DNA of 64,000 bases, taken from assembly GCF_001824475.1 (NCBI RefSeq), contig NZ_MHXN01000003.1:147526-211525 (forward strand). The letters are read 5' to 3'. Source of the DNA: Phenylobacterium sp. RIFCSPHIGHO2_01_FULL_69_31 (GTDB lineage Bacteria; Pseudomonadota; Alphaproteobacteria; Caulobacterales; Caulobacteraceae). The first letter of the stretch is position 1, and each line of letters opens with the position of its first letter. Positions 14,703 through 24,345 of this stretch are shown one piece after another. The notes below the pieces were generated by a model, which worked only from the letters and a program-made list of their open reading frames with translations, was not told where the DNA came from and ran no database searches. The position numbers were made by a program, and so were the translations under genes.

Positions 14703-17700
14703 GCAACACCCTCGACCGCCTGGCCTTCTTCACCCGCAAGACCGAGCTCTTCTCTGACGGCCACGGCGTCATGAACGATGAGGACCGTGGGTGGGAAGAG
14801 GCCTACCGCTCGCGCTGGCGCCACGACAAGATCGTCCGCTCAACCCACGGCGTGAACTGCACCGGCTCGTGCTCCTGGAAGATCTACGTCAAGGGCGGGA
14901 TCGTCACCTGGGAGACCCAGCAGACCGACTACCCGCGCACGCGGCCCGAGCTGCCGAACCACGAGCCGCGCGGCTGCGCCAGGGGCGCCAGCTACAGCTG
15001 GTATCTCTACTCGGCCAACCGCGTGAAGTACCCGCTGGTCCGGGGCCGGCTGCTGAAGCTGTGGCGCGAGGCGCGCGCCACGCAGGCCCCGGTGGCCGCC
15101 TGGGCCTCGATCCAGGCGGACGCCGCCAAGCGCAAGTCCTACACCTCCATGCGCGGCTCCGGCGGCTTCGTCCGCGCGACCTGGGACGAGGTCACCGAGA
15201 TCGTGGCCGCGGCCAACGCTCACACGGTGAAGGCCTGGGGCCCGGACCGCGTGTTCGGCTTCTCGCCGATCCCGGCGATGTCGATGGTCTCTTACGCGGC
15301 GGGCGCGCGCTACCTGCAGCTGCTCGGCGGGGTCTGCGGCTCGTTCTACGACTGGTACTGCGACCTGCCCCCCTCCTCTCCCCAGACCTGGGGCGAGCAG
15401 ACGGACGTTGCGGAGAGCGCCGACTGGTACAACTCGGGCTTCCTGATGCTGTGGGGCTCGAACGTCCCGCAGACCCGGACCCCGGACGCGCACTTCTACA
15501 CCGAGGCCCGCTACCGCGGCGCCAAGTCGGTGGTGATCTGTCCGGACTACTCCGAGGCTTCCAAGTTCTCGGACCTGTGGCTGCCGGTGAAGCAGGGCAC
15601 GGACGCAGCCCTGGCGATGGCATTCGGCCATGTGATTCTGAAGGAATTCCACGTCGACCGGCAGGTCCCCTACTTCCGGGAGTATCTGCGCAAGTACTCG
15701 GACCTGCCGATGCTGGTCCGCCTGGTCCCGCAGGAGGGCGGCTACGTCTCGGAACGGCTGCTGCGCGCGGCCGACTTCGCAGGCGCACTCGGCGAGACGA
15801 ACAACCCCGACTGGAAGACGGTCGCGATCGACGAGAGCACGGGCGAGATCGTCGTCCCCAACGGCTCGATCGGCTTCCGCTGGGGCGAGGACGGCAAATG
15901 GAACCTTGAGGAGAAGGACGCCGCGGGCCGCGAGACCACGCTGCGCCTCGGCCTGAAGGGCCTCCACGACGAGGTCGCCGGCGTTCGGTTTCCCTACTTC
16001 GCCAACAGCGCCTCCAACGGTTTCGCCTCGACGGACCACCCCGACGTGCTGGTGCGCAACGTGCCGGTGAAGCGGCTGCAGCTGGCCGACGGCGAGGCGC
16101 TGGTCGCCAGCGTCTATGACCTCTTCCTCGCCAACTACGGGGTCGACCAGGGCTTCGGCGGCGATCACATGCCCGACAGCTACGAGAGCCTGGAGCCCTA
16201 TTCCCCGGGCTGGGCGGAGGCGATCACGACGGTCCCGGCCGAGCAGATCATCGCTGTCGCCCGAGGCTTCGCCACCAACGCCGAAAAGACCGGCGGCAAG
16301 TCGATGGTGATCATCGGCGCGGCGATGAACCACTGGTTCCACATGGACATGAACTACCGCGGCGTCATCAACATGCTGGTGATGTGCGGCTGCGTGGGCC
16401 AGTCCGGCGGGGGCTGGAGCCACTACGTCGGCCAGGAGAAGCTGCGTCCGCAGACCGGCTGGGCGCCCCTGGCCTTCGCCACGGACTGGATCCGCCCGCC
16501 CCGGCAGCAGAACTCCACGTCGTTCTTCTACGCCCACACCGATCAGTACCGCTACGAGACGGTCAGCGCCGCCGAGATCCTGTCGCCCACGGCGCCGGAA
16601 GGCCCCTGGGACGCCTCCTTGATCGACTACAACGCCCGCGCCGAACGCATGGGCTGGCTGCCGTCGGCCCCGGCGCTGAAGACCAACCCGCTCGAGGTCG
16701 CCCGGGCGGCGGCGCGCGAGGGGATCGACCCGAAGGCCTATGCTGTCCGGGAGCTGAAAGCCCGCAACCTCGAACTGTCGTGCCACGACCCGGACGATCC
16801 GGCGAACTGGCCGCGCAACATGTTCGTCTGGCGCTCGAACCTCCTGGGCTCCTCCGGCAAGGGCCACGAATACTTCCTGAAGCACCTCCTGGGCGCCGCC
16901 CACGGCGTACAGGGCAAGGACCTCGGCGAGATGGGCCGGCAGAAGCCCCGCGACATCGCCTGGCACGACGAGGCGCCGGAGGGGAAGCTGGACCTGTTGG
17001 TCACGCTGGACTTCCGGATGTCGACCACCGCCGTCTACTCCGACATCGTCCTGCCGACGGCCACCTGGTACGAGAAGAACGACCTCAACACCTCCGACAT
17101 GCATCCCTTCATCCACCCGCTTTCGGCGGCCGTGGACCCAGCCTGGGAGTCGAAGTCGGACTGGGAGATCTTCAAAGCCATCGCCCGCAAGTTCTCCGAC
17201 GTGTCGCCCGAGGTTCTGGGCGTCGAGAAGGACGTGGTCCTCACGCCGATCCAGCATGACAGCGCCGGCGAAATGGCCCAGCCGTTCGACGTCAAGGACT
17301 GGTACCTGGGCGAGTGCGACCCGATCCCCGGCAAGACCATGCCGCAGATCACGGTGGTCGAGCGCGACTATCCCAACCTCTACAAGCGCTTCACCTCGCT
17401 CGGCCCGCTGATGACCAAGGCCGGCAACGGCGGCAAGGGTCTGGCCTGGAATACCGAGCACGAGGTGGCGCTGCTGGGCGAGCTCAACGGCCACGTCTTG
17501 GAGGAAGGCGCGACCGAAGGGTTGCCGCGGATCGAGACCGACATCGACGCCTGCGAGACCATCCTGATGCTCGCGCCTGAGACCAATGGCGAGGTGGCGG
17601 TGAAGGCCTGGGAGGCGCTGGAGAAGCAGACCGGCCGCGAGCATGCGCACCTGGCGCTGCCGAAGGAAGACGAGAAGATCCGCTTCCGCGACCTGCTGGC

Positions 17701-18430
17701 CCAGCCGCGCAAGATCATCTCCTCGCCGATCTGGTCGGGGCTGGAGAGCGAGAAGGTCTGCTACAACGCCGGCTACACCAACGTCCACGAGCTGATCCCC
17801 TGGCGGACCCTGACGGGCCGGCAGCAGCTCTATCAGGACCACCTCTGGATGCGGGCCTTCGGCGAGGCGCTCTGCGTCTACAAGCCGCCGGTAGACCTGA
17901 AGACCACCTGGGTGAAGGGCAAGACGCCCAACGGCCAGACCGAAGTGGTCCTCAACTTCATCACGCCGCACCAGAAGTGGGGCATCCACTCCACCTATTC
18001 CGACAACCTGCTGATGCTGACGCTCAACCGCGGCGGCCCGGTCGTGTGGATGTCGGAGGTGGACGCCAAGGCGGCGGGGATCGAGGACAACGACTGGACC
18101 GAGGTCTTCAACGCCAACGGCGCCCTGACGGCGCGGGCGGTCGTCTCCCAGCGCATCCGTGAAGGCACGACCTTCATGTACCACGCGCAGGAGAAGATCG
18201 TGAACACGCCGGGGTCCCAGATCACCGGTCTGCGCGGCGGGATCCACAACTCCTGCACCCGCACCGTGCCTAAGCCCACGCACATGATCGGCGGCTACGC
18301 CCAGCTGTCCTACGGCTTCAACTACTACGGCACCGTGGGTTCGAACCGGGACGAATTCGTCGTCGTCCGCAAGATGACCAAGGTGGACTGGCTGGAAGAG
18401 ACCGCCACCTCGAAGGATTTCGCACAATGA
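14699..18430 (+). CDS. narG: NarG, respiratory nitrate reductase alpha (Mo-bisMGD) subunit
   Basis: 1243 aa, standard NarG length. The FS0 [4Fe-4S] ligands H50, C54, C58 and C93 are present, as is the molybdenum ligand D222 in the WYCDLPP motif, at the E. coli position. It reduces nitrate to nitrite on the cytoplasmic face using electrons from NarI and NarH. There is no twin-arginine signal, as expected for membrane-bound NarG facing inside. The start overlaps the narK2 stop. A 4-bp ATGA overlap with narH follows. Confidence 0.98.
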   Translation: MSNTLDRLAFFTRKTELFSDGHGVMNDEDRGWEEAYRSRWRHDKIVRSTHGVNCTGSCSWKIYVKGGIVTWETQQTDYPRTRPELPNHEPRGCARGASYSWYLYSANRVKYPLVRGRLLKLWREARATQAPVAAWASIQADAAKRKSYTSMRGSGGFVRATWDEVTEIVAAANAHTVKAWGPDRVFGFSPIPAMSMVSYAAGARYLQLLGGVCGSFYDWYCDLPPSSPQTWGEQTDVAESADWYNSGFLMLWGSNVPQTRTPDAHFYTEARYRGAKSVVICPDYSEASKFSDLWLPVKQGTDAALAMAFGHVILKEFHVDRQVPYFREYLRKYSDLPMLVRLVPQEGGYVSERLLRAADFAGALGETNNPDWKTVAIDESTGEIVVPNGSIGFRWGEDGKWNLEEKDAAGRETTLRLGLKGLHDEVAGVRFPYFANSASNGFASTDHPDVLVRNVPVKRLQLADGEALVASVYDLFLANYGVDQGFGGDHMPDSYESLEPYSPGWAEAITTVPAEQIIAVARGFATNAEKTGGKSMVIIGAAMNHWFHMDMNYRGVINMLVMCGCVGQSGGGWSHYVGQEKLRPQTGWAPLAFATDWIRPPRQQNSTSFFYAHTDQYRYETVSAAEILSPTAPEGPWDASLIDYNARAERMGWLPSAPALKTNPLEVARAAAREGIDPKAYAVRELKARNLELSCHDPDDPANWPRNMFVWRSNLLGSSGKGHEYFLKHLLGAAHGVQGKDLGEMGRQKPRDIAWHDEAPEGKLDLLVTLDFRMSTTAVYSDIVLPTATWYEKNDLNTSDMHPFIHPLSAAVDPAWESKSDWEIFKAIARKFSDVSPEVLGVEKDVVLTPIQHDSAGEMAQPFDVKDWYLGECDPIPGKTMPQITVVERDYPNLYKRFTSLGPLMTKAGNGGKGLAWNTEHEVALLGELNGHVLEEGATEGLPRIETDIDACETILMLAPETNGEVAVKAWEALEKQTGREHAHLALPKEDEKIRFRDLLAQPRKIISSPIWSGLESEKVCYNAGYTNVHELIPWRTLTGRQQLYQDHLWMRAFGEALCVYKPPVDLKTTWVKGKTPNGQTEVVLNFITPHQKWGIHSTYSDNLLMLTLNRGGPVVWMSEVDAKAAGIEDNDWTEVFNANGALTARAVVSQRIREGTTFMYHAQEKIVNTPGSQITGLRGGIHNSCTRTVPKPTHMIGGYAQLSYGFNYYGTVGSNRDEFVVVRKMTKVDWLEETATSKDFAQ

Positions 18431-19953
18431 AAGTCCGCGCCCAGATCGGCATGGTGCTGAACCTCGACAAGTGCATCGGGTGTCACACCTGCTCCGTCAC
18501 GTGCAAGAACGTGTGGACCAACCGCCAGGGGGTCGAATACGCCTGGTTCAACAATGTCGAGACCAAGCCCGGCGTCGGCTACCCCAAGGACTGGGAGAAC
18601 CAGAAGCGCTGGAACGGCGGCTGGGTCCGCAAGCCCAACGGCAAGATCGAGCCGAAGATGGGCGCCAAGTGGCGGATCCTGGCCAAGATCTTCGCCAACC
18701 CCGACCTGCCGGAGATCGACGACTACTACGAGCCCTTCGACTTCGACTACGGCCACCTGCAGTCGGCGCCCGAGATGAAGGCGTTCCCTACCGCCCGCCC
18801 CCGCTCGAAGATCAGCGGCGAGCGGATGGAGAAGATCGAATGGGGGCCGAACTGGGAGGAAATCCTGGGCGGCGAGTTCGCCAAGCGTAAGGCCGACTAC
18901 AACTTCGAAGGCATCGAGACCGACATCTACGGTCAGTTCGAGAACACCTTCATGATGTACCTGCCCAGGCTGTGCGAGCACTGCCTGAACCCGGCGTGCG
19001 TCGCGGCCTGTCCCTCGGGCGCGATCTACAAGCGCGAGGAAGACGGCATCGTCCTCATCGACCAGGACAAGTGCCGCGGCTGGCGGATGTGCGTCTCGGC
19101 CTGCCCGTACAAGAAGATCTACTACAACTGGGAGAGCGGTAAGTCGGAGAAGTGCACGTTCTGCTTCCCGCGCATCGAGGTGGGCCAGCCCACGGTCTGC
19201 TCGGAAACCTGCGTCGGGCGGATCCGCTACCTCGGCGTCCTGCTCTACGACGCCGACCGCATCGAAGCCGCCGCCGCCGAGCCCGATGAGAAGGACCTCT
19301 ATCAGGCCCAGCTCGACGTCTTCCTGGACCCCTTCGATCCGGCCGTGATCGACCAGGCCCGCCGCGATGGCGTGCCCGAGGCATGGCTGGAAGCGGCCCG
19401 CCGCAGCCCGGTCTACAAGATGGCCATCGACTGGAAGGTGGCCTTCCCCCTGCACCCGGAATACCGGACGCTCCCCATGGTCTGGTACGTCCCGCCGCTG
19501 TCGCCGATCCAGTCGGCGGCCTCGGCCGGCGCCCTGGCCATGGACGGCGAGATGCCGGACGTGAAGTCCTTGCGCATCCCGGTAAAGTACCTCGCCAACC
19601 TGCTCACCGCCGGCAACGAGCCGCCGGTGGTCCAGGCGCTGGAGCGGATGCTGGCCATGCGCAGCTACATGCGGGCCAAGACCGTCGACGGCCGCATCGA
19701 CCACGCCATCGCCGAACGGGTCGGCCTGACCGCGGCCCACATCGACGAGATGTACCGCTACATGGCCATCGCCAACTACGAGGATCGCTTCGTGATCCCG
19801 ACCACCCACCGCGAGACGGTGGAGGACGCCTACGACCTGCGGGCCTCCTGCGGCTTCACCTTCGGCAACGGCTGCTCCGGCGGCCGGACGGAACTGGGCC
19901 TGTTCGGCCCCGCCAAGCGCTCGCGCGCCAAGACCCCCATGGAGGTCAAGTGA
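18427..19953 (+). CDS. narH: NarH, respiratory nitrate reductase beta (Fe-S) subunit
   Basis: 508 aa. Four cluster-binding Cys sets are visible: C16/19/22/26, C183/186/191/195, C216/(W219)/C222/C226 and C243/246/258/262. The tryptophan at 219 replaces a Cys and is the known NarH feature that gives a [3Fe-4S] cluster. It relays electrons from NarI haems to NarG. Start and stop overlap narG (ATGA) and narJ (TGATG). Confidence 0.98.
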   Translation: MKVRAQIGMVLNLDKCIGCHTCSVTCKNVWTNRQGVEYAWFNNVETKPGVGYPKDWENQKRWNGGWVRKPNGKIEPKMGAKWRILAKIFANPDLPEIDDYYEPFDFDYGHLQSAPEMKAFPTARPRSKISGERMEKIEWGPNWEEILGGEFAKRKADYNFEGIETDIYGQFENTFMMYLPRLCEHCLNPACVAACPSGAIYKREEDGIVLIDQDKCRGWRMCVSACPYKKIYYNWESGKSEKCTFCFPRIEVGQPTVCSETCVGRIRYLGVLLYDADRIEAAAAEPDEKDLYQAQLDVFLDPFDPAVIDQARRDGVPEAWLEAARRSPVYKMAIDWKVAFPLHPEYRTLPMVWYVPPLSPIQSAASAGALAMDGEMPDVKSLRIPVKYLANLLTAGNEPPVVQALERMLAMRSYMRAKTVDGRIDHAIAERVGLTAAHIDEMYRYMAIANYEDRFVIPTTHRETVEDAYDLRASCGFTFGNGCSGGRTELGLFGPAKRSRAKTPMEVK

Positions 19954-20660
19954 TGTCCCTCAGCTATCGGGCGCTCGCCCTGCTGCTCAGCTATCCAACC
20001 GAGGCCACGCGAGCGCTGCTTCCGGACGCGGCGGCGGTTCTGGTCGCGGACGCCCGCATTCCCCCGGCGATCCGCCGCGCGCTCGGCAAGCTTGCCGAGG
20101 ACATCGCCACCGCCGACATCTACGAGACGCAGGAGCGCTATGTCTGGCTCTTCGACCGCACGCGCTCGCTGTCGCTGAACCTCTACGAACACGTCCACGG
20201 CGAAAGCCGCGACCGTGGCCAGGCGATGGTGGCGCTTCTCGAGCTCTACCGGTCGAAGGGACTGGAGCTGTCGGCCAACGAGTTGCCCGATCACCTGCCC
20301 GTCTTCCTCGAATTCCTCTCCACCCTGCCCGATGAGGAGGCCGCCTCGCTCCTCGGCGAAGGCGCCCACGTGCTCCACGCCATCGGCGAGCGGCTGCACA
20401 AGCGCCAGAGCCCCTATCGGGCGGTGTTCGGCGCCCTCACGGCCCTCGCGGCCGACTCCGGCGATGCGGAGGCCCTGGCCTCGCTGATGGCCGAGCCGGA
20501 CGACAATCCCGACGATCTCGAGGCCATGGACCGCCTGTGGGCCGAGACCGCCGTCACCTTCGGCCCCTCCGACGTCGGCTGTCCCAAGGCCGACGCCCTG
20601 GTGAAGGCCATGAACGCCAACCCGCGTCCGGCGCCCACCCGCGCCGGCGCCGCGGCCTGA
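19953..20660 (+). CDS. narJ: NarJ, nitrate reductase assembly chaperone
   Basis: 235 aa, helical NarJ/TorD-family chaperone. It has LLLSYPTE at the N-terminus and the conserved region around SLNLYEHVHGESRDRG. NarJ holds NarG during Moco and cluster insertion and is not part of the final enzyme. The ATG shares its A with the narH TGA. It is followed 11 nt later by narI. Confidence 0.95.
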   Translation: MSLSYRALALLLSYPTEATRALLPDAAAVLVADARIPPAIRRALGKLAEDIATADIYETQERYVWLFDRTRSLSLNLYEHVHGESRDRGQAMVALLELYRSKGLELSANELPDHLPVFLEFLSTLPDEEAASLLGEGAHVLHAIGERLHKRQSPYRAVFGALTALAADSGDAEALASLMAEPDDNPDDLEAMDRLWAETAVTFGPSDVGCPKADALVKAMNANPRPAPTRAGAAA

Positions 20661-20671
20661 GGATCGCCCAC

Positions 20672-21448
20672 ATGGACCTCAATCAGATCGTCTTCGGCGT
20701 CTATCCGTACGTCGCCCTCGCCGTCCTGGCCCTGGGCTCGGTGATCCGCTTCGACCGGGAGCCCTACACCTGGCGGACGGGCTCCTCGCAGCTGCTTCGC
20801 CGCAAGCAGCTCGTCATGGGCTCGATCCTGTTCCACCTGGGCGTACTGATGATCTTCGCTGGCCACTTCGTCGGCCTGCTCACGCCGATCGTGGTCTGGG
20901 ACACCCTGGGCGTCAGCCATGGCGCCAAGCAGATGTTGGCCATCGTTGCGGGCGGTGTAGCCGGCGCGTTCGCCCTTGCCGGGGGCGCCCTGTTGCTGCA
21001 CCGCCGGCTGCTCGACCCGCGCATCCGCAACAATTCGAGCTTCGGCGACACCGCGATCCTGGTGATCCTGATGGTCCAGCTGATCCTGGGCCTTTCGACG
21101 ATCCCGCTGTCGCTGCAGCACCGCGACGGCCACGAGATGGTCAAGTTCATGAACTGGGCGCAGGGGGTCTTCACCTTCCGCCCCGGCGTGGCCGAGCATG
21201 TCGCCGACGTGCACTGGGTGTTCAAGGCCCACCTGGCGCTGGGCATGACCATCCTGCTGGTGTTCCCGTTCACCCGCCTGGTCCACATGCTCTCGGCCCC
21301 GGTCTGGTATCTCAATCGCCGAGGCTGGCAGCTGGTCCGCACCCGGCGCGTCCTGCCCCGCCGGGCCGAGGCCCTGGCGCCCACCTACGCCCAGCAGCAG
21401 GTCGCCCGCCTGGCCGCCGACACCGTTCCGCTGAAGGCGGCCGAATAG
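20672..21448 (+). CDS. narI: NarI, cytochrome b (gamma) subunit of nitrate reductase
   Basis: 258 aa with five predicted membrane helices. Two haem-b histidine pairs are visible: the HLGVLMIFAGH segment (N-terminal half) and VHWVFKAH...RLVHML (C-terminal half). It oxidises ubiquinol at the periplasmic side and passes electrons to NarH. It is slightly longer than E. coli NarI (225 aa) through a C-terminal cytoplasmic tail. GAGG lies 8 nt before the ATG. Confidence 0.96.
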   Translation: MDLNQIVFGVYPYVALAVLALGSVIRFDREPYTWRTGSSQLLRRKQLVMGSILFHLGVLMIFAGHFVGLLTPIVVWDTLGVSHGAKQMLAIVAGGVAGAFALAGGALLLHRRLLDPRIRNNSSFGDTAILVILMVQLILGLSTIPLSLQHRDGHEMVKFMNWAQGVFTFRPGVAEHVADVHWVFKAHLALGMTILLVFPFTRLVHMLSAPVWYLNRRGWQLVRTRRVLPRRAEALAPTYAQQQVARLAADTVPLKAAE

Positions 21449-21449
21449 C

Positions 21450-22559
21450 ATGCGCACGCTCGTCGTCGACGGGGTCGAGATCCCCGAAGCCCTGCTTGCG
21501 CAGGAAGTCCAGAACCACCCCGGCGCCTCGGCCGCCGACGCGCGGGCCGCCGCGGGTCACGCCCTCGCGATCCGGGCGCTCCTGCTGCACCGCGCCCGCG
21601 AACTCGGCCTCGATCCCACTCCGGAGTTCGACGCCCAGGGCCGCGAGGAGACCCTGGAGGAGGCGTTGATCCGCGAACTGCTCGACGCGGAGGTCGACGT
21701 CGCCGGGCCCAGCGACGCGGAGTGCCGGCGGGTTTACGACGCCGCGCCGCACCGCTTCCGCACGCCCGCGCTGAGCGAGGCGTCCCACATCCTGGTCGAG
21801 CCCCGCGGCGAAGACCACGCCGCAATCCATGCAGCGCACGACGCCGCAGCGGCCCTCATCCACGCGATGACCGACGGCCAGGCCGCCTTCGCCGATCTCG
21901 CCCGCCAGCACTCCGATTGTCCGTCGGGCGCCACCGGCGGGTCGCTGGGTCAGCTCGGCCCGGGCGACCTGGTTCCGGAGGTCGAGCGCGTTCTGGCGGG
22001 TCTTTCCGCCGGACAGGTCGCGGCCACGCCCGTCCGGTCGCGCTTCGGCTGGCACGTCCTGCGCCTCGACCGCCGGATCGACGGGCGGCAGTTGCCCTTC
22101 GAGTTGGTCGTTGAGCGCATCCGCCTCCACCTCGAAAGCCGGGCCTGGACCGCGGCCGCCACCCGCTATGTGGCGGACCTGACGGCCGAGGCCCGTCGCC
22201 AGGGGGTCGCCCTCACCTTGACCCCCGATGGCGGCGTGCGCGAGGGCTCCGCCACCCTGGGGGATTTCCTCGGCGACGGCGGCGTTGCGGAGCGGCTGGT
22301 TCCCTGGCTGGCCGCGGTCGATCCCGACCTGGGCCAGCGGCTGGCGACAGCGGCCGACGCGGAGGGCGAGACGGCCCAGGGCTACGCCCGTGCGGCGATG
22401 GCGGAGTTCGTGGCCGACGCCAACGACGAGCGGTGGACCAACCTGATCTCCGCCGCCCGTGACGCCGAGGATCCGGCCCTGGCCTGCCTCGCCGCCGTCC
22501 TGCGTTCGAAGCTGGTCCCGGCGAAACAGGCCTTCACCCTTATCCGCAGGGCCAGCTAG
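21450..22559 (+). CDS. PpiC/parvulin-type peptidyl-prolyl isomerase with C-terminal extension
   Basis: 369 aa, no signal peptide. A SurA_N/NifM-like helical region precedes a parvulin domain at about residues 105-205, with ASHILVEP, CPSGATGGSLGQLGPGDLVPE and RFGWHVLRLD. A parvulin gene directly after narI is known in Pseudomonas nar operons, where it is presumed to help mature the reductase. About 110 further helical residues follow the parvulin domain and have no motif I recognise. It starts 1 nt after the narI stop, and its TAG overlaps the next GTG. Confidence 0.85.
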   Translation: MRTLVVDGVEIPEALLAQEVQNHPGASAADARAAAGHALAIRALLLHRARELGLDPTPEFDAQGREETLEEALIRELLDAEVDVAGPSDAECRRVYDAAPHRFRTPALSEASHILVEPRGEDHAAIHAAHDAAAALIHAMTDGQAAFADLARQHSDCPSGATGGSLGQLGPGDLVPEVERVLAGLSAGQVAATPVRSRFGWHVLRLDRRIDGRQLPFELVVERIRLHLESRAWTAAATRYVADLTAEARRQGVALTLTPDGGVREGSATLGDFLGDGGVAERLVPWLAAVDPDLGQRLATAADAEGETAQGYARAAMAEFVADANDERWTNLISAARDAEDPALACLAAVLRSKLVPAKQAFTLIRRAS

Positions 22560-23761
22560 TGCGTCGTAGATCCTGCGCCCTGGCCCTCGGGGCCTTCGCC
22601 GCCACCCTGCTGGTCCCGGGCCTGGCGGCCGCCGGCCCGTCGACCGGCAAGGTCATCCTGGAGATGCGCCTGCGATCCGAGACGGTGGACCAGGACGGGT
22701 TCGGGAAGGACGCCCACGCCCTGACGCTGCGCACGCGGCTGGGCTACGAGACGCCCGCCTGGAACGGCTTCAAGGCCCTGGTCGAGGGCGAGAACGTCGC
22801 CGTCCTGGACGACAGCTACAACAGCACGGTCAACGGCAAGGTTCGCTATCCAGTCGTCACCGATCCGAAGGAGACGGAGCTCAATCGGGCGCAGGTCTCA
22901 TGGAGCGGCGCGCAGGGCGATGTCGTCGTGGGCCGCCAGCGGATCATCCTGGGCGCCGCGCGCTTCGTGGGGAACGTCGGCTTCCGCCAGAACGAGCAGA
23001 CCTTCGACGCCGCGAAGGCCGCCTTCCGACCGACTAAGGACGTGACCCTCACCTACGCCTACGTCGACCGCGTGCACCGGATCTTCGGCGACCACAGCGC
23101 CCAGGGCGAATGGGACGGCGACAGTCACCTGATGCAGGCCGAAGCGAAGACGGGCGCGGGCCAGGCCAGCGCCTATGGCTATCTGCTCGACTTCGGCAAC
23201 GCGCCCGCCCAGTCGTCGGCCACTTGGGGCGCGAGGCTTGCGGGCTCGCGGCCACTGCACGCCGGGCTGGCCCTGACCTATGAGATCGAGGCGGCCCGCC
23301 AGACGGACTACGCCAATAGCCCCACCGACTTCGAACTCGGCTACCTCGCCCTGGGCGCGGGCCTCAAGAGCAAGACCCGCTGGGCCAGCCTCGGCTACGA
23401 GCGCCTCGATGGGGACGGCCGGCGCGGCTTTCAGACGCCGCTGGCGACGCTGCATGCGTTTCAGGGATGGGCCGATGTCTTCCTGACGACCCCGCCTGCC
23501 GGGGTGCGCGACCTGAACCTCCGCGCCGGCGCCACCGTGCCCGTCGGGCGCAACGCAACGCCGCTGAAGCTCCAGGTGGCCGCCCACGACTTCACGGACG
23601 ACGACGGCTCGCGGCGCTATGGCCGTGAGCTGGACCTTCTGGTCGGGGCGCCCCTGACCAAGGCCCTGAGCGCCGAAGTGAAAGCCGCCCTCTTCGACGG
23701 CGCCCGTCCCGGCTTCGCCGACCGCACCAAGGTCTGGATGACGCTGGAGTACCGCTACTGA
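22559..23761 (+). CDS. outer-membrane porin-like protein (alginate_exp type)
   Basis: 400 aa beginning GTG (TAGTG overlap with the previous stop), with a Sec signal peptide ending near AAA-GP (about residue 25). The rest alternates in amphipathic beta strands and ends in an aromatic residue (LEYRY), the outer-membrane sorting signal. Tracts such as NRAQVSWSG, VVVGRQRIILGAARFVGNVG and FRQNEQTFD resemble alginate-export/OprE-type porins found near nar genes. In this operon it is likely an anion pore for nitrate entry or nitrite exit. That role is inference. Confidence 0.75.
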   Translation: MRRRSCALALGAFAATLLVPGLAAAGPSTGKVILEMRLRSETVDQDGFGKDAHALTLRTRLGYETPAWNGFKALVEGENVAVLDDSYNSTVNGKVRYPVVTDPKETELNRAQVSWSGAQGDVVVGRQRIILGAARFVGNVGFRQNEQTFDAAKAAFRPTKDVTLTYAYVDRVHRIFGDHSAQGEWDGDSHLMQAEAKTGAGQASAYGYLLDFGNAPAQSSATWGARLAGSRPLHAGLALTYEIEAARQTDYANSPTDFELGYLALGAGLKSKTRWASLGYERLDGDGRRGFQTPLATLHAFQGWADVFLTTPPAGVRDLNLRAGATVPVGRNATPLKLQVAAHDFTDDDGSRRYGRELDLLVGAPLTKALSAEVKAALFDGARPGFADRTKVWMTLEYRY

Positions 23762-23787
23762 CGCTTCCGGGCCAAGGAGGCCCGCCC

Positions 23788-24345
23788 ATGACAACGCTGC
23801 TGATCCACGATGAGATCGAAGACATCCCCCGGGAGCTCATGGCCGAGCCGCTCGACTGGTTCTTCGCCGAGCATTTCCGCCACCGGCAATTCTGCCGCCT
23901 CATGAACGAGGTGGCGGTGGCTCACGTCTTCGACGGCGAGCGGATCACCCGGCTCGTGGAGTTCCTGCGCAACGACCTGCCGCTGCACATCATCGACGAG
24001 GAACAGGACCTGTTCCCGCTCCTGCGCCGGCGGGTGCTGCCGGAAGACGAGGTCGAGCAGGCGCTGGGCATGCTGTCGGCCGAACACAAGGCCGACGCGC
24101 TGGCGGCGCAGCAGGTCCGCGACTGCCTCGAGGATTGTCTGGCCAAGCAGGCGGCGCCGGGCATGGATCCCGCATCACGCAAGGTGCTGCAGGGCTTCGC
24201 GACCCAGGAACTGCGTCACCTGGCGCTGGAGAACGCCGTCATTCTGCCGATCGCGCGGCTACGGCTGTCACCGCAGGATCTGGAAAGCATGAGCCGGCGG
24301 CTCGCGGCGCGCCGCGGCATCGTGCTGGAGTCGACGCACCGGTGA
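23788..24345 (+). CDS. hemerythrin-domain protein in the nar operon
   Basis: 185 aa. Di-iron ligands are suggested by FAEHFRHR, LPLHIIDEEQDLFPLL, SAEHKAD and ELRHLALENAVILP, the four hemerythrin helices. This third hemerythrin of the island is different in sequence from the two RIC-like ones. It may buffer or sense NO or O2 near the nitrate reductase. AGGAGG lies 8 nt before the ATG. It overlaps the carbonic anhydrase GTG by 4 bp. Confidence 0.83.
   Translation: MTTLLIHDEIEDIPRELMAEPLDWFFAEHFRHRQFCRLMNEVAVAHVFDGERITRLVEFLRNDLPLHIIDEEQDLFPLLRRRVLPEDEVEQALGMLSAEHKADALAAQQVRDCLEDCLAKQAAPGMDPASRKVLQGFATQELRHLALENAVILPIARLRLSPQDLESMSRRLAARRGIVLESTHR

Noticed and set aside
14840-18427. A very long open frame on the minus strand under narG
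   Set aside because: It is the high-GC antisense shadow of narG; there is no domain pattern and narG is certain.
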